Shown in pieces: positions 1-12,014 of a stretch of 64,000 nt of DNA. Under the pieces are notes generated by a model that worked only from the letters and a program-made list of their open reading frames with translations, did no database searches and was not told the DNA's origin. Both the position numbers and the translations under genes were made by a program. Source of the DNA: Numida meleagris (taxonomy: Eukaryota; Chordata; Aves; Galliformes; Numididae); NCBI RefSeq assembly GCF_002078875.1, contig NC_034411.1:2745351-2809350 (forward strand), in the 5' to 3' direction. The stretch's first letter is position 1; every line of letters begins with the position of its first letter.

Positions 1-520
1 AGCGGCCGCGCTGCGGCGCGGAGCGGGGCGGTGCCGGCAGGTGGCCCCGGCCCTCGCTGCGGCGGTGCCCGCCGTTCTCCTTACGTTTAGCTGGAGGCTC
101 CCTCGCCCCGGGCTTCGCGCTCCTCCTCCTCCCTCGCCACTCTCTCCTATCGCAGACAATGTTGGCTCGCCCCCAGCATCCGCTTCCTCCAGCGCCGCGC
201 TCCCGCTGCTCTGTCATTCCCAGAGGGAAGCCCATCCCGGCTCCGACTTCCTCCGCTGCTGAGCCATCCCCTGCATCGGCCCTGCCGCCTTCCCACACAA
301 ACAGCAACGCCCAGTCCCTGGATCTCCAGCCCTGCGCCGCGCTTCCCCTCTGCCCTTCTCCAGGCACGGTCCGGCCTCAGTCCCTCGTCGCCCTTTCCCC
401 CTTCCCCCCGCCTCCTCTGCTCCCTCGGTGCTGCCTGGAGCCCCCTGCCCCGAGCCCATCCTCAGCTTTCCCTTATCTGGCTGCAGCCCCTCGGTGCTCC
501 GACACTTTGCCAAGGTTCGT
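1..520. promoter_or_regulatory. CpG island, probable promoter region
   Basis: The sequence is very GC-rich with dense CpG, including a NotI-type GCGGCCGC at bases 2-9, and falls to ordinary composition after about 500-560. From about position 60 to 480 the plus strand has far more C than G, so the minus strand is the G-rich one. In CpG-island promoters the sense strand is usually G-rich just downstream of the start site. A good splice donor, GTAAGG after AAAC, lies on the minus strand at 79-84. Together these suggest a leftward-transcribed gene starting inside the island. The island is cut by the window edge and the gene cannot be named. A plus-strand or bidirectional promoter is not excluded. 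Confidence 0.75.
85..520 (-). other. Possible first exon of a leftward gene (mostly outside window)
   Basis: This is inferred. On the minus strand the G-rich stretch ends at base 85, followed by the donor GTAAGG. The right (5') limit is not defined; the CpG island edge is used. An ATG at 525-523 on the minus strand opens 103 codons that end at 214, before the donor. That protein is Gly/Arg/Ser-rich and low in complexity and may be untranslated leader. No TATA box was identified. Confidence 0.25.
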
Positions 521-2657
521 GACATCCACTTCCTGGCCTAATCTCTGGAATATTGCTTCGTTTCCATTGTGACAGCATTATCAGCCTGGCTCTTTGGGAT
601 GTTTTGTTCTCCCTCAGTTCCCAAGGCTGCCTCCCCCGGCCTCCTCCTTGCACCCAGTTCCCCACGGGAGCCCCAGCGGGTTGGTCACTTAACATCATTC
701 CCTCTGTACTCATTGTGAGGTGAACCCAGCCCGTAACACTAAAACACGTAACGTGCGCATTCAGGAAGATCCTCTTCATTTGGGATCTACCTCTCCACTT
801 GGGAGTTAGCTTACCCCAGTGAAAATCTTTGCCTGTCCTTGTGACCAGCCATTCATTCAAAACACAAGGAGAGCGTCCAGCACACAATCAAGCAGGCCTG
901 CCTTGCTGTCATGCAGCTCGCTGAACACCCTCCTCAGCTGGGCTTTGCCCCTTTTTTTTGCCCTTCATGCCCAGCCAAGTGGCTAATGCTCTCACACAGA
1001 CTCCCACTGTCTCACTTTGGTCCTGCCGTTGGCTTGCCAACCATACGTAACCTCATGCCTTCTCTTGTTCCTAAGTCCCTCCAACTTGAGAAAAAATCCC
1101 TGCTCCCTTGAAAATATCCTACCATCGTCACGCCTACATAAATTTTGACAGGAGTTACACCCGAATCAGCTGACTGTGGTGGTTCATAGCCAGTGCTGGG
1201 GATAGAGCAGCTCAGTCATCCTGTGCAAGCATTGAAATCAGCCACGTTTGCGTCCTTCGCTCGTACAATATCTTGCAGGATAAGAGCCCATGATCAAGTT
1301 TTCTAGACAAATACTAGGATGTGCCCGCTTCTATGCAGTGAGAATGTAGTAGTTTGGTAGTGGTAGTAAAAAAGTAAAATGAGTAAAATTTATTTAACAA
1401 CCTTAATAATTCCAGCCACAAGTATTTCTCATCCACTACCGTAGCAAAGGACAAGTCAATCACTTCAGACACTTTAGGGAGTAAATGAAAACAACTTGTC
1501 CAAGCCTTTCTGAATGCACTCACCAGCAGTACTGAGACAGGATCAGCACTGCTCCTGAGCAAAACGTTCACTGAATCTGGTGCACAGAACATGAAAAATT
1601 CTACTCTGTTTCAGAATTACGTGGACTGTATCTCAAAATATTTCACAAATCAGAGTTTCCCTTAACCTAGCAAGGCTTCTCCTCTTGGAAAAAGCTGGGT
1701 AACTTGGCTATGAACAAAAAAACTAGCAAGTGCCTACGTATATGTGCTCTACAATACTTCAGGTTTGGAAGGATAACGTTCAACAGAGTTTTGATCCGGC
1801 ATGAATGTAGCTTTTACTTCAGCCACCAGTAACAGGAACTCAGAGAACCCTATGATGTGCATATATACAAATACAAAACTCTTTGACCCCTCAGATGTTA
1901 AGCAACATCAGAAAGAAACATCTTCCACTCAACTATTAATAACTCTCACACAAGTAGGTAGGAAAAAAGATCATAATAGATGGGAATGAGCAAGAACATT
2001 CAGTGTATTTAAAGATTCTGTCTTAACCCACATAGCTCAAAAATGGGTGGGCCATTGATTATCATGGAAATAACTGGGTAGCAATGAATGCCTGAAGAAG
2101 CAGGAACCAGAATAGCAGGGATATTGCAGGCTCCAACCAGTCATCCCAGTTACTTACAGTCACCTTCTTCTTTTTGAAGAGCTCACATTTTGTAAAGAAT
2201 GTAGCGGCCCCAAATGTTTTACTGGTGATAGCAGAAATCAGCATCTCTGGGTTTGACAGAGAGGATGTTATTCTCATTAAAAATGTCTGCAAATATTTGT
2301 CAGTATTTTCAGCGTGAACCTTCTGCTTGCACAGTTCAAAAGCCAAAGTCTATGAAGCTGAGACAAAGTGGGAATACTTACAAGTGAAAATACCAGCACC
2401 TCCTAATTCCAGCAGGTGAACTCAGACACATTGTTCACACTAACGGTCACGCTCCCCTTCCTTTAATCAAACTGAAAGGAATAGAAAAAGTGGTAATATT
2501 AGAAACCATTGTTAAATGAAGTAGAAAGGGTGAGCAAAGCAACGTTAGGTGAAGTCACTCCCTTTCTACCCATTACGTCATAGTTAGCTGTAGTTTGGAA
2601 GCCTGAGGATTTTCTCTCTTGCGCATTTTGTCCATAGAGCTATGGATTTCTTGCAAA
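521..2657. other. Unique sequence, no gene recognised
   Basis: I see no repeat family or RNA gene here. On the minus strand, 2158-2349 is a 64-codon open segment with no stop. It lies between an AG (CTTCATAG) and the strong donor GTAAGT. A second minus-strand open segment, 1523-1604, ends in GTGAGT. Neither protein is recognised, and both could be chance. Confidence 0.5.
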
Positions 2658-2822
2658 TGAATCACAGAATCGTAGAATCATTAAGGCTGGAAAAGATCTC
2701 TAAGATCATCCAGTCCAACCAGCAACCCACCCCCACCGTGCCCATTGGCCATGTCTCTTGGTGCCACACCTCCACAGTTCCTGGACACCTCCAGACATGG
2801 TGGCTCCACCACCTCCCATGAA
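2658..2822 (-). mobile_element. CR1 LINE, 3' fragment
   Basis: The piece is inverted: the plus strand starts with the reverse complement of the CR1 tail (AATCACAGAATCGTAGAATC) and runs into GGCTGGAAAAGATCTCTAAGATCATCCAGTCC-type sequence, shown here in part. It is 5'-truncated and ends near a 'TCCACCACCTCCC' core. It belongs to the group with 'CCTCCAG...GGTGGCTCCACCACC'. It is diverged and has no coding capacity. Confidence 0.93.
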
Positions 2823-3794
2823 AATGGAGACATTTTTCTTTTCTTTTGAAAAACTACTATGCCGCTGTGCTCAACGGTATTGTCTGTGACCCCACAGAAA
2901 CGAATCCACACGCACATTAACACTCCACTGGGAGGAGGACACTCTGTGTCAAAGTAAACGCATTCCAAAACCTCTGAGAGATTATCTTGAAGTAAATTAC
3001 ACCTTCGATAACCTAACACACAGCTCAAAACAAACTGAAAGAGCTTTGTGTAGATTCTTGCTCTTTTCAGGATCTAGAGCATTTCAGTCGTATCTTTGTG
3101 GGAACTGAGATTGCAATTAGGTATTCCCAAACAGAAACAAAACCAGCAGATCCAGATCACACACTGAGAGAGCCATAACTGGGAAGACGACACTAAAACT
3201 AGAAATATCTGCTTGTGGTTGGTGGCAGCTTCCAAAAACACAGAAGAAATAGAGAGAGATGAACACTGCGACAAAATGTTCCCAGCTCTACCATTAAATA
3301 GAAAAGCATTATGCTATTAGAACAGTGTTACCTGGATTCCAGTTACACAGGTTCGCAGTGTGACTGAGGAGGAAGACGTTCCTCACACAAGACACACCTC
3401 TCCTCCACCCACAGTGCCCCGCTTATACACACTGCAAAGCTCAAAGGCACAGATCTAGACTAGTGCTTTGTCTGCTGGAAGACTTGGCCAAGATCGTGAA
3501 AGGAAAATCAAAGATGGGCAATAATTTGCCTAAAAGAAAAAAATCTTTGCTTCCTCACTACGTGCACAGCCTTTTTAGCAGCACAATGGCTTCTCCATCC
3601 GACACATTTCTTCACAAAACTGTTCCTTCTCATTGTCCTACCAGCACCCAGCTCTGTGCTACACACTCACCTTCAATCAAAGTTGATATAGGTGAACTTT
3701 GATTGAACCTGTTCCCATGATCTGTTCACAGGTCTATTTCTGTTCCCAGCTAACACAGTAGCTGTGTCATACTCAGGCCAAAACCTTGATTTTC
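2823..3794. other. Unique sequence with a short perfect hairpin
   Basis: No gene is recognised. A perfect 13-bp inverted repeat with a 10-base loop lies at 3672-3707 (separate entry). Some minus-strand open segments (3170-3272 and 2860-3020) follow AG sites, but their donors are weak, so they are not called. Confidence 0.5.
3672..3707. repeat. Perfect 13-bp inverted repeat (hairpin)
   Basis: The arm TTCAATCAAAGTT at 3672-3684 is the exact reverse complement of AACTTTGATTGAA at 3695-3707. The loop between them is 10 bases. Pairing does not extend outward. It is too short to look like a typical microRNA precursor. Confidence 0.8.
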
Positions 3795-4045
3795 AAACTA
3801 AAAGAGGGGAGATTTAGACTGGGTATAAGGAAGACGTTTCTACCATAAGGGCGGTGAGGCACCGGCATGGGTTGACCAGAGAGGTGGTGGATACCCTGTC
3901 CTTGGAGACATCCAAGGTCAGGCTGGATGGGGCTCTGAGCACTGATGGAGCTGTGGGTGTCCCTGTTCGGTGCAGGGGGTTGGACCAGATGGCCTTTAGA
4001 GGTCCCTTCCAGCTCAAACCATTCTGTGATTCTATGATTCTGTGA
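3795..4045 (+). mobile_element. CR1 LINE, 3' fragment
   Basis: This is a forward copy that starts near AAACTAAAAGAGGGG and passes through the GGCAGTGAGGCACCGGC-like core. It ends in the octamer tail ATTCTGTGATTCTATGATTC. It shares the distinctive 'GAGCACTGATGGAGCTGTGG' segment with the copy at 23,161-23,506, so these two belong to one CR1 group. Confidence 0.95.
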
Positions 4046-5195
4046 AGCCTGGACTATGCTCTGGGCCTGAACAGCTCAGTGGTGTGGACATCACCAGCTA
4101 CTCCTCTCACCCGGATGCCATCTCATCACCATTTTCTCTACCTCAAGCCTCCAGTGTGCTTAGGGCCTGCTTTGCCATGTGCCCAATATATCAGCCCCTA
4201 TAAAATTACTCAAGCATATAGTACTTACAGAAGCCTTTGCCTTGGCCTTCACCAGTTGCTCTCTGCTTCCCACACCACCCAAGTCAGTGGTGGAAATGCT
4301 GACGGTGTGAAGAGAAGATGGCCTTCCTGCTCTTCGTGCCAGCATCACAGCAACCTTCAGCGTCCGGGAGGAGTCCTGGCAGGAGTCCTGGTGCTGGGCC
4401 TGCAGCACTGGGGAGGAAAAGGAAGCATTAGTGAGAACTGGTAGAGGCACAGGGCCAGCGTACCACAACACCCCTTGCAGACATTTCCATTGTGATCGAG
4501 TCAGTACATTAACAAATAAAATAAGTATCTTGGGACCTACTTGCATGACCTGCAGGCTCCACACGGCAGAAACCCTACCACAGAGAATGTCTACAGCTGC
4601 AGACAAAGGTATGCCTGAAGCTGCTCAGACAGACACAAAGTAGGTTTACGCCAGCCAGCTCAGGCACCAATAATAGCTCGGCTGTAGCAGTGGGGGCCCA
4701 AGGGCAGCTGCACAAAACCTCCCTGCAAAGCAGAGTAGCACTCACAGCAGAACAAGCTGTGCACTACCAGGGCTACCCTGCTGTTAGGGCTTAGCTAGCA
4801 AACTGAGAGCTGATGCAGGGTTGCACGTACGACCTGGACACATGCATTTGACTACAGACTAAATGTTTGCCCCAAAAGTCTGATGTGTAATAAAGAACAA
4901 TTAAATCAGAACACTTCTGTGACATGTAAGTTCCTTTCCCTTCCAGAACATCCGCTGTGGAGCTGTTTGAGATCTATATACTAAAAGGTGTCAGTGCAGC
5001 AAGGTTTCTTCTCATGCGTCAGAAGAGAAAAGGGGAGGTAAGCTGATCAAAAGCTTGAACATAATTTAGCAGAGATCTCTCACCTGCTTCCAAAAAAGAC
5101 TGCTTATTCTGAAAACGTACTGGCCTACAACATGTGCACATGTGCCTTCTTGATTTTGAACTCTCAGCAATGAAGACCAAGAAAAACGAATTACT
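4046..5195. other. Unique sequence, one exon-like segment
   Basis: No gene is recognised. On the minus strand, 4229-4407 is open in one frame, follows an excellent acceptor (TTTTCCTCCCCAG) and ends at GTAAGT. Its translation is not recognised. No other ordered structure was seen. Confidence 0.5.
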
Positions 5196-5460
5196 GAATC
5201 ATTTAATCATGGAATCATTAAGGTTGGAAAAGACCTCTGAGATCATCCAGTCCAACCATCAACCCACCCTCACCATGCCACTGACCACGTCCCTCAGTGC
5301 CACATCTCCCTGGTCCTGGAACACCTTCAGGGACGGTGACGTCACCACCTCCCTGGGCAGCCTGTGCCAGTGCCTCACTGCTCTTACAGTGAAGAAATCA
5401 TTTCTAATATCCAACCTGAACCTCCCCTGGTGCAACTTGAGGCCTTTCCCTCTCATCCAA
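5196..5460 (-). mobile_element. CR1 LINE, 3' fragment
   Basis: The inverted copy starts with GAATCATTTAATCATGGAATC, one base over quoted elsewhere as a degenerate octamer tail, and continues through 'CCAGTCCAACCATCAACCC' and 'CCTCCCTGGGCAGCCTGTGC'. It ends around CCTTTCCCTCTCATCC. It belongs to the same group as the copies at 2658, 7070, 8232, 13,638 and 28,941. Confidence 0.95.
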
Positions 5461-7069
5461 TTGAAGAAGCTTAAGTGTAATTCCTTCAGTCTCTGTGTGC
5501 CTGGTATGGGACTGCTCCAATCACAAAGAACTTCTGGTCGTGTGATTCTGGTTCAGTAGAAACCTGGCAAAAAAAGTCAGAGACAGCCAAAACCAGATTT
5601 TAGTGGCTACCGTAGTTTCTTCAAAACTCCACTCTCAGCCATCCTTTCATAATGTTTGACTTTTAAATTGCACGCAAAAAAATGCTTAAGTACCATAGAA
5701 GCCCAAAGTCTCATTGTCAATAGCGTCATCAGCATTTTGTCGGCGTGCTGGCAGACAGAATCCACAATTCCTCCATCACCTTCAAAATGGGAATTGATAA
5801 GCTGCATTTGCTTACTGGGAAGGTGAATCTATTGCTGAATGCAATTTTATTAGCCCTCTATCAATGCCCTTCCACAATTCACTAGCAATGTTCACCGGAA
5901 CAAGGGAAGCACGAAACTGTAGTTTGGAAAATTCTGGCATAGAAGGAAAATGTATGCTCATCTATTTATAAATGAAGTCTGAAGCTAGCTTCACTGATCA
6001 TCCTATAAATAGATACTTGCCAAAATCCAAAGTAGTGGATCTGCTTATTCACCCAAAGAAGCGAACCCGAGACCTCATGCATTCTTGCTCCTTATTCCAA
6101 AGCAGCACTTTTCTCCAAAACATTGCTTCTACCTTATCAATGTAGTATATTTTAAATGCTTTTTGAAACTTACATGCTTGGATACAAGGTCCAAATACTG
6201 TTTTCAGATGAGGAAAAAAAATCTACAGTTTGTAGTAGGGATATGAAGCTAAATCTTCTTTCTCCAAGGCTGTAGCTGGCAATGCCTACTTAACCATGTC
6301 CACTATTTCCTTGAACAGCTGCAGGATTCCATGACCCTGTGCCAGTGTCACAAACCCTACCTGTAATGAGGGAAGACTGCTGCCTCATCAGCACACTAGA
6401 TAAGGTAGGAGGACTTAGAAAAATGTGCTATTATTCTGATATTAATAGTTCATCCATGCCTATAGGATCCAAGACGTCTGTCAGAAATCCCATCGCAAAG
6501 TAGGAATAGCGGATGGCTGAGAGGGATGTTGAGCTGCAGAATTAACTCTCAGTTTTCGGCTAGTTTCTTTGGCTCTTACTCTCAAATCTTACCTTTATTA
6601 TGGATAGCCAGAGGTCACAATGCTTTTATTCCTGCCTTTCAAGTGTGTATTACCATCAAAACTGCCGGAGTCCATGGCAGTTTAGAAGGTTAGTTTAATA
6701 TAATCATCCTCTAGAAACAAAAACAAAATCAGAAGGGAAAAAAAACCAAAACAACCCATGGTAGAACTTACACAGCAGGTAACACTTCTTGCGTACTTGC
6801 TCTCCATGAACTCTGGCTCTTGGAAGGCATTTGTATTTCCAATTAACTGTGTATTCACCTGTTTTTCCAAGGTTATGATTTTTTTGTTATCCAGGTTACT
6901 GTTATAAGCTCTTGATCTTAGCAGAAAAATGTTACTTTTGTAAGGTAATGTAATGTAAAATTTATATAGCTGTGCAAATTGCAGCAAGCTATAGTAACAC
7001 TAGCTGATGCAAAGTCCCCCACCAGCCTATCACAACAAATCGGATCATCTGCATGTCCAAAGTTACCTT
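5461..7069. other. AT-rich unique sequence, one exon-like segment
   Basis: No gene is recognised. The minus-strand segment 6772-6916 is open for 48 codons between a CTGCTAAG acceptor and a GTAAGT donor; it is unrecognised and could be chance. A second open segment, 5694-5801, has only a weak donor. Confidence 0.5.
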
Positions 7070-7258
7070 AGAATCACAGAATCATTGAGGTTGGAAAAGA
7101 CCTTTAGGATCATGCAGCCCAACCCCAACCACGTCCCTCAGTGCCAAATCCCCACAGCTCTGAACACCTCCAGGGATGGGGACACCACCACTCCCTGGGC
7201 AGCCTGTGCCAGTGTCTCTGAAGAATTTGTTCCTAACACCCAACCTGAAGGATGCACC
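7070..7258 (-). mobile_element. CR1 LINE, 3' fragment
   Basis: The inverted copy begins at AGAATCACAGAATCATTGAG and runs through 'CACCTCCAGGGATGGGGACA' and 'CCCTGGGCAGCCTGTGCC' to 'CCTAACACCCAACCTGAAGG'. It is 5'-truncated and diverged. Confidence 0.94.
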
Positions 7259-8231
7259 TACAGGATGCTGGTTATGCACCACTTTTGTCCCTACGATCAG
7301 TAGCTCTACAAGGACGCTCTCAGCACAACTGTTTGTAACCGGCTAGAAAACACCGTGTCGTGCCCTGGTCCTGGGTAAGAATCAGTTCCAAACCTGTATG
7401 AGATCCTTTGCAGTAAAAGTGAAATTTGGATTTCATGAAGAAATCTGAATGCATCCTGATTTTGCTGTCAATCCAGTTTGAGAACTCAGGAGGAAAACAA
7501 AAGGGCTATTAGGAAAGCCTGCAAAGCTGATGGGAAGGAGACGATCCATAAATCCAAGACTGGCTATGATGTTTTTTGCCAATTTCCAAGCACTGTTAGA
7601 GTGTTTCTGTTACCACTAGAAGATGTCAGCTCGAAAACAGGTGACAGCACAGTAATTTTCTCAGCACAGAGATGAAATTTTTTTAAAGGAGCTGACAGAC
7701 AAGAATTTGATTTTATCTGCTTTCACACTCAAGATATCGCAAGGCACTTTATAAATCAATGCATTGCAGTGGTTCGATTATTTCTAGCAAATGGAAGCCT
7801 AGAATAGAAAAATGGTATCTATATATGACAAGAGCCTGATGCCAGAATTTCAAGATGGAACATACAGGGTGATAAAGATTAATGATCATCCCCTCCCCTG
7901 AAATGCCTGGAACTCACTGGAACGTTTATCTACTTATTCAAAATACACAGTGCTATGACAATGGCCTGAATTCACGATGACTGGATCCAGCTCAAGATTT
8001 TGTGCATGCAGCAGTGGTTAGATCCAGGGTTAGGTATAGCACTGAACAGAACCCAAAGCTGTGGGTTATTATACAAAACATGATTTGGTGGTGCAAGGAA
8101 CTGTCACCTCCACAATTCAAATAGAAAGAACGTCCAAAAACATATTCAGCTGGGTAAAAATCACGTTAAACATGTCCATTCCCATGCAGTGTACAGCCTT
8201 CTAAGCAGAGTCCTATAAGCAGATTGCGTGT
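7259..8231. other. Unique sequence, nothing recognised
   Basis: I see no gene, known repeat or strong secondary structure between the two CR1 copies. Confidence 0.5.
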
Positions 8232-8457
8232 CTCAGGTTGGATATTAGGAAATGTTTCTTCTCAGACAGGGTGCTGAGGCACTGGCACAGGCTGCCCAGG
8301 GAGTGGGGGGGTCACCGTCCCTGAAGGTGTTCAGAGCCGTGGGGATGTGGCACTAAGGGATGTGGGCAGTGGGCGCGTGGGGTGGGCTGGGGTTGGACAT
8401 GCTGATCCTTGAGGTCTTTGCAACCTTAATGATTCCATGATTTGATGATTCTATGAT
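8232..8457 (+). mobile_element. CR1 LINE, 3' fragment
   Basis: The forward copy starts at CAGGTTGGATATTAGGAAAT and has the 'GAGGCACTGGCACAGGCTGC' core. It ends in ATGATTCCATGATTTGATGA and ATTCTATGATCT, a decayed octamer tail. Confidence 0.95.
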
Positions 8458-11400
8458 CTCCCCAGCCTTGCTCCTGTAGTAGGAATTGCTGGCAGCTGCT
8501 TTCAACTCAGGTGCACTGGTGGCTATGAGGCAGCTCTGCTGATTTGGTGGTGTAACTGAGATCAGAATCCGAGCAAACGTTTTCAGAAAAAAATAAATGG
8601 GGGGATTTTTTGAAAAGTATACACTGCACTGTGTTACAGCTCTTCCCCAGCCTCATAAACATTACAAAACACTATAGAAACAAACAGTAGCTATGTTTAA
8701 ACTGGAGGAAGTTGTATCTTATCAGGATACAGTTGTATAAATAATTTAACAAATAACCCGGTACACACTCCACGTCCTTTTACAAAGGAAAATAACAGAG
8801 TGGAAAATCCACTGTTCCCACCGTTGCAAAGAGTCGGCCCCGTGTCTGTCACACACAGACCCGAGCTGATGACTGCTGGAATGTTCTTCCTCCAGCTTTG
8901 GATCCGGCCCACGGTGAAAACAGAGAAAGTGATCAATACCTTTCCAATTAAGGTAAAGAATTCAGTGTGCACATTTCACTTGGGATATAAATCTATACGC
9001 AGCAGTTATGTTTTTATAAATGTACAAAACGGAAGAAAAATGAGGGTTAAATGTAATGACAAAGGACTGCGATGTAAGAACGCAGTCATTTTGGGCCGTC
9101 TGGATATTTTCTCTTTCATTTTAGAATAAGAGATTCACAGGCACCTAAAAAGAAAACAATAAACCAGAACTGATGGTAGTAGTGGTGACCTCATGCACAC
9201 TTGGGGATTCTGCTTCTGTTAAAGCAAAAGCCTGGGATTTTTTTTCTTCCTGTGAAAACAGTGCAAGTCAACAATACCAATAAACATTGCAGAACTCTTT
9301 TGTACCCATGTTTTGTTTCTAAAGCCCTTTCACTAAAAGTCACAGTTGGGTCCCAGCAACTAACAGGTCTGGGGATGGGAAATAGATTCACAGCTTTTCA
9401 CCCGTCAGATTCCAATCTAGTAAAATCAGAAGGAGCCAGCACTTCGTAGGGCCACAGACCACTTCCCATCACCCACACACTGGTAATGCACCACGATCGC
9501 TGTCAGTAACTAACACACATGAGTGGCCCCAGCAGGGGGACCGCGGAAAGGACAAGTTTCTTGTTCCAGCAGCAGTACCTTGACAGCCAGGGTAAGGCAT
9601 ACTAATAAGAGCATATAGGAAAATATGGTCCTTTCACTAATGAAACAATCCAACTCAACATGCCACGCTCGTCCTGCGGAGACAGGGTTTGTTTTCATGG
9701 AAGCTAAAGCAGAATTTGTTGAACCTTGTGTAAAGATTCTCTTGCACTGCTCATGGTTCAGCTGTGGTTTTGCATCAGACATAAGCAAGAGATAGCACCG
9801 TGCTTTGCTGCTGCCTCCCAGGTTCTCCAGTTGTCTCAGAAGGGGACACGATCCTTGGAAGGGCTGTGTGATAGGTGCTCTGCACCCATCCAAGGCAAAA
9901 CACGGGTACTGGAGGGTAAGAAGCCCCCTCCCAGACTCACTTTGCCCTGATTGTTCCCTACATTGCACTAGACTGTCCCCACAAATCCACTTCCCTTTTC
10001 TGGCATGCTCCATGCAATCCAGAAATGGAATGCAAATGAATAAATGCTCACTTTAATCTGGCCTTTAGCTCTCAGGGGAAAATCAGTCCTACAGTAAGGC
10101 ACAGTTGAAGCTGAGATAATGCAGATTCATTGCTTAATGAATGGAGACTGTCTTTTGCCATCTTCTGTAGCTTGCAGCTCTGACCTCTGCTAGCCCAAGC
10201 AGTCAGGAGGGTTTGGCAACAATGCAGTAATTCATTTATTCCTCAGCCAGTACTCAAGACTGCCCGGTCTATTTATTCTTAGTTCTGTTCTCATTTCACC
10301 CATTTTTCTTATATGCTTTACTGCTTCTACAGTAGCTGCAGTTTGTTGACTTATAACCTCAAACTGCTTAACGCTGGAAAGCAGTCTGGACAGTTCCCTA
10401 CTTGGAACAGTCACTCCCTAAGAGCCTAGGATGGGAGCAAGTTCCAGAATCAGAAACATTCTTAAAAGGATGTCGGATATTTCAAAATATTCTTGGTCCA
10501 GATGAGACCCTGCGGGTAAATTATCAGTGTGTATCCCCGAAGAGAAGTGGGGCAGATGAAGGAAGTGCGGGGCACGATGGACGTAGCTGGGAGCAAGATG
10601 AGAGAGGTGAAGTATTGCTGCACTCTGCAGTGTTCCCACGGAGCAGCGAGCACCCAGGGACGCCCGCCCCAAGCACGGTGTTGCAGCTGTGCAAGGGAAG
10701 GGTCACTTCAGCAGCCAGCAGCAAGGGCTGGAGCCTCACAGAGCTGCAGAAGCAGGGTTGTGTTGCAGGTTGCCAGAAAGCACTGCTGGCCCTGCCAGCA
10801 GAATCAGTGCTGCACGTATTGCAAGAGCTTTGCAGAAGTGTTTCAAAGTGTTTTCAAGAGACTCGCGTAACGTTTGGATGTCTCTGTGCTGCCTCAGGAG
10901 AAAGCAGCCTACAACAGCAACACGCTGAAGGCATTACATATTGCCCGGACAGAGCGAACACCTCAAGGGCAATGAATTTGTCCTTAAAATGCCATCATTT
11001 GATGCCAACAGCCACACAGAGAGACACATCACAGGAGCACAATTAAGACTTGAATTTGCCACCAACTCAGGCTTGGTAAAGCATTTCAGCTAGGATTACA
11101 CTTGGGGGTAATTGTGCCCAACATGTAAATTGCACTTCCATCTTTTTTAAGGCTCTCTACTAACACCCCTTCCCTGGCCGCATAAATCACTGCACGATGC
11201 TGTACACAGACAATGACTCATGCTCTCAGCAAATGGCTCTCAATGGAAGCTTTAAACTGGCTTCAATAGCTTGTAATGAAGTGCTGATTTTGACAGAAAG
11301 TTTGGATTCTTCCACAGGCATAGCTGAAAAACAGAATCTCTTCCTTTGTTCATATTTCTCTGTTGCTCTCCTGATGTATAATCACTGTGGCAAAAAGATT

Positions 11401-11751
11401 TTGTGCATGTACATGCACTTTACCTGAAAGATCATTATGCCTGTGGACTCCATTCCCTGGAAGAATTTCATTGGCACTAACTCTTTTATTTCACAACATC
11501 GTTATTTGCTTTTGATTTATTGGTCTAGGGCAGAGGAGGATGCCTAAGCTTTTCATATTTCAAGAAGCAGTACACTGAAAAGTGTGGAATTTACCCTGTT
11601 TTTTTTACTCAGAAGTCTTTTCTGTGAATAACTTTTGTGATTTTTCTATCCTGGATAAACCTAAATACTTTATCACCAGAGAACCAATTCATTACTAACA
11701 TAAAGATCACTGAAATCAATAGAGATGTGCTCATCTCTATCATAGCGATAA
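8458..11751. other. Unique sequence with the longest open frame of the window
   Basis: No gene is recognised. The plus-strand frame 10,402-11,046 is open for 214 codons but lacks an ATG near its left end, and its protein is unfamiliar. The stretch is GC-richer than average, which lengthens chance open frames. Several AG-to-GT open segments occur on the minus strand, without strong donors. Confidence 0.45.
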
Positions 11752-12014
11752 GACAAGGGGGAACAGCTTTAAACTAACAGAGGAGAGATTTAGGATAGAT
11801 ATTAGGAAGAAATTCTTCACTCAGAGGGTGGTGGGGCCCTGGCAGTGCTGCCCAGAGAGCTGTGGGTGCTCCATCCCTGGAGGTGCCCAAGGCCAGGTTG
11901 GATGGGGCCCTGGGCAGCCTGAGCTGGTGGGGGGCAGCCAGCCCATGGCAGGGGTTGGGGCTGGATGACCTTGTAGGTCCCTTCCAACCCAAGCCATTCT
12001 ATGATTCTATGATC
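11752..12014 (+). mobile_element. CR1 LINE, 3' fragment
   Basis: The forward copy starts near GACAAGGGGGAACAGC and keeps 'CTTCACTCAGAGGGTGGTGG' and 'GGGGGGCAGCCAGCCCATGG'. It ends in CCATTCTATGATTCTATGAT. It is in the same group as the copies at 35,972, 41,295 and 45,415 and is relatively well preserved. Confidence 0.97.
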
